Shown one piece after another: positions 30,406 to 31,257 of a stretch of 31,257 bases of DNA; position 1 is the first letter of the stretch, and every line of letters starts with the position of its first letter. The stretch covers positions 1 to 31,257 of the forward strand of contig USBY01000017.1 of NCBI GenBank assembly GCA_900553015.1. The letters are read 5' to 3'. Below the pieces are notes generated by a model, which saw only the letters and a program-made list of their open reading frames with translations, made no database searches and had not been told where the DNA came from. Both the position numbers and the translations under genes were made by a program. This DNA is from an uncultured Clostridium sp. (GTDB lineage: Bacteria; Bacillota; Clostridia; TANB77; CAG-508).

Positions 30406-31257
30406 AATAGTAAGAGATTTACTTCCTAATTACATTGAGAATCTAGTTGGAACTCAGACAAAAGATTTTATAAACGACCATTTAAAAACATGTTTAGAAT
30501 GTAATAAAATTTTAAAAAATATTGAAGAAAAAGATGATATTAATTATGATAATGATATTAAAGAAAAAGAAGCTGAAATAAGGCAAATCAAAAAATTTAG
30601 AAAAAAACAATTTATTTTAACATTATCTTCAATAGGATTTATACTTATAATATTAAGTATAGTACTTTTATATATATTTATATATATACCAAAAAAATCT
30701 ATAATAACTGAAACTTATGGCAAAATTCAAGAAATTACTAATTTGAACAATTATAAATTTACTACATATCAATATTACATAACAGCTGACACACAGAAAA
30801 AATATGAATTTACAGATACTTTCTATTATAAAAATGGTAAATATAAAAACGAAAGTGCTTCTGCAAATTCTGATATTATAAAAACAACTTATGGAGAAAT
30901 CAATTCTGATAATTCTACATTTATTTACCATGATAATAATACTAACTCTATATCTCAGATTTCAAATTTATATTCAGATAAAGGTAAAGTTTTTGAAGTT
31001 TTTTCTGACATCTACTATATTTCAAATGATTTTTCTCGTATTTTTGGATTAAATATACGAAATGACACTTATAATAATGCAGAGTGTTACGTTTTAAAGT
31101 TTAATAAATCAAGTACAGATTACAGAGAATTATGGATAAATAAAGAAACAAATCTACCTGTTCGAGAACTACAACATAACTCCAATGGTTACTATTTTGA
31201 ACGTACATTTTTGCTTGAACCAGATATAGTTATTGATACAGATGTCATTCCTGCTGA
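30389..31257 (+). CDS. Zinc-finger anti-sigma factor, membrane-bound (partial, runs off window)
   Basis: An open frame of at least 289 residues with no stop before the window end. The N-terminus has the zinc-binding anti-sigma pattern: Cys5, then His31-x3-Cys35-x2-Cys38 (NDHLKTCLECNKI). After a charged helix, one membrane segment lies near 75-100 (QFILTLSSIGFILIILSIVL). The outer part contains ELWINKETNLPVREL and resembles LolA-like sensor domains in other anti-sigma factors (inference). AAAGGAG lies upstream, inside the sigma gene, and the frame is shifted by one relative to it. It would hold the sigma factor at the membrane until a signal arrives. Confidence 0.88.
   Translation, partial: MKKECEIVRDLLPNYIENLVGTQTKDFINDHLKTCLECNKILKNIEEKDDINYDNDIKEKEAEIRQIKKFRKKQFILTLSSIGFILIILSIVLLYIFIYIPKKSIITETYGKIQEITNLNNYKFTTYQYYITADTQKKYEFTDTFYYKNGKYKNESASANSDIIKTTYGEINSDNSTFIYHDNNTNSISQISNLYSDKGKVFEVFSDIYYISNDFSRIFGLNIRNDTYNNAECYVLKFNKSSTDYRELWINKETNLPVRELQHNSNGYYFERTFLLEPDIVIDTDVIPA

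Noticed and set aside
30668..30931. 87-residue minus frame near the window end
   Set aside because: It is antisense to the open anti-sigma gene, which has clear zinc-finger and membrane features.

Overview
The window is strongly AT-rich, reads mostly from the minus strand, and uses AGGAGG-type ribosome sites. It carries several genes found only in endospore formers: spoIIID, yabG, yunB and a SipL-like LysM protein, plus veg. Together with a short archaeal-type ProS, family-4 UDG and FHA-ABC proteins, this points to a low-GC, spore-forming member of the Clostridia, perhaps an uncultured gut lineage (inference; no rRNA is present to place it).

Layout. 1-4750: a HExxH protein of unknown function, leuS, then two small orphan genes with GC-richer codon use, each with its own near-consensus promoter and strong hairpin. 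4749-6457: a GNAT acetyltransferase translationally coupled to an orphan GltD-like Fe-S flavoprotein. 6577-13086: a minus-strand housekeeping series (addB, pgeF, an S66 peptidase, family-4 UDG, a NUDIX hydrolase) interrupted by REP-like palindromes. 13306-17967: sporulation/division block in transcription order yabG, veg, sipL-like, yunB and a short FtsZ that ends where its C-terminal tail should begin. 18112-19548: a secreted alpha/beta hydrolase on the plus strand. 19603-22274: spoIIID followed by a double-FHA ABC transporter. 22364-24660: a tight three-gene operon (CmpB-like membrane protein, GGDEF protein with a degenerate receiver, protein with an R-x4-H motif). 24721-26698: a divergent pair of membrane-anchored proteins. 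26750-28823: scpB-proS. 29047-31257: a frameshifted class B sortase, then an ECF sigma factor overlapping a zinc-finger anti-sigma gene that runs off the window.

The main unexplained structure is an interspersed palindromic repeat of about 27 bp (arms GGGATTT/AAATCCC, core GGGACGTTC), with at least six clear or partial copies and some variants between 6.5 and 30 kb. It resembles REP sequences mobilised by RAYT/Y1 transposases, but no such transposase is in the window. Other points for a second look are the tail-less FtsZ next to spore morphogenesis genes, an array of 11-bp direct repeats upstream of veg, a good SigK-like promoter at yabG, the sortase frameshift, and the pseudo-receiver GGDEF operon. 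I saw no tRNA, rRNA, CRISPR array, prophage or complete insertion sequence. No stretch over 300 bases lacks a gene. I did not find a clear, wholly new multi-gene system; the strongest candidates are listed with their limits.
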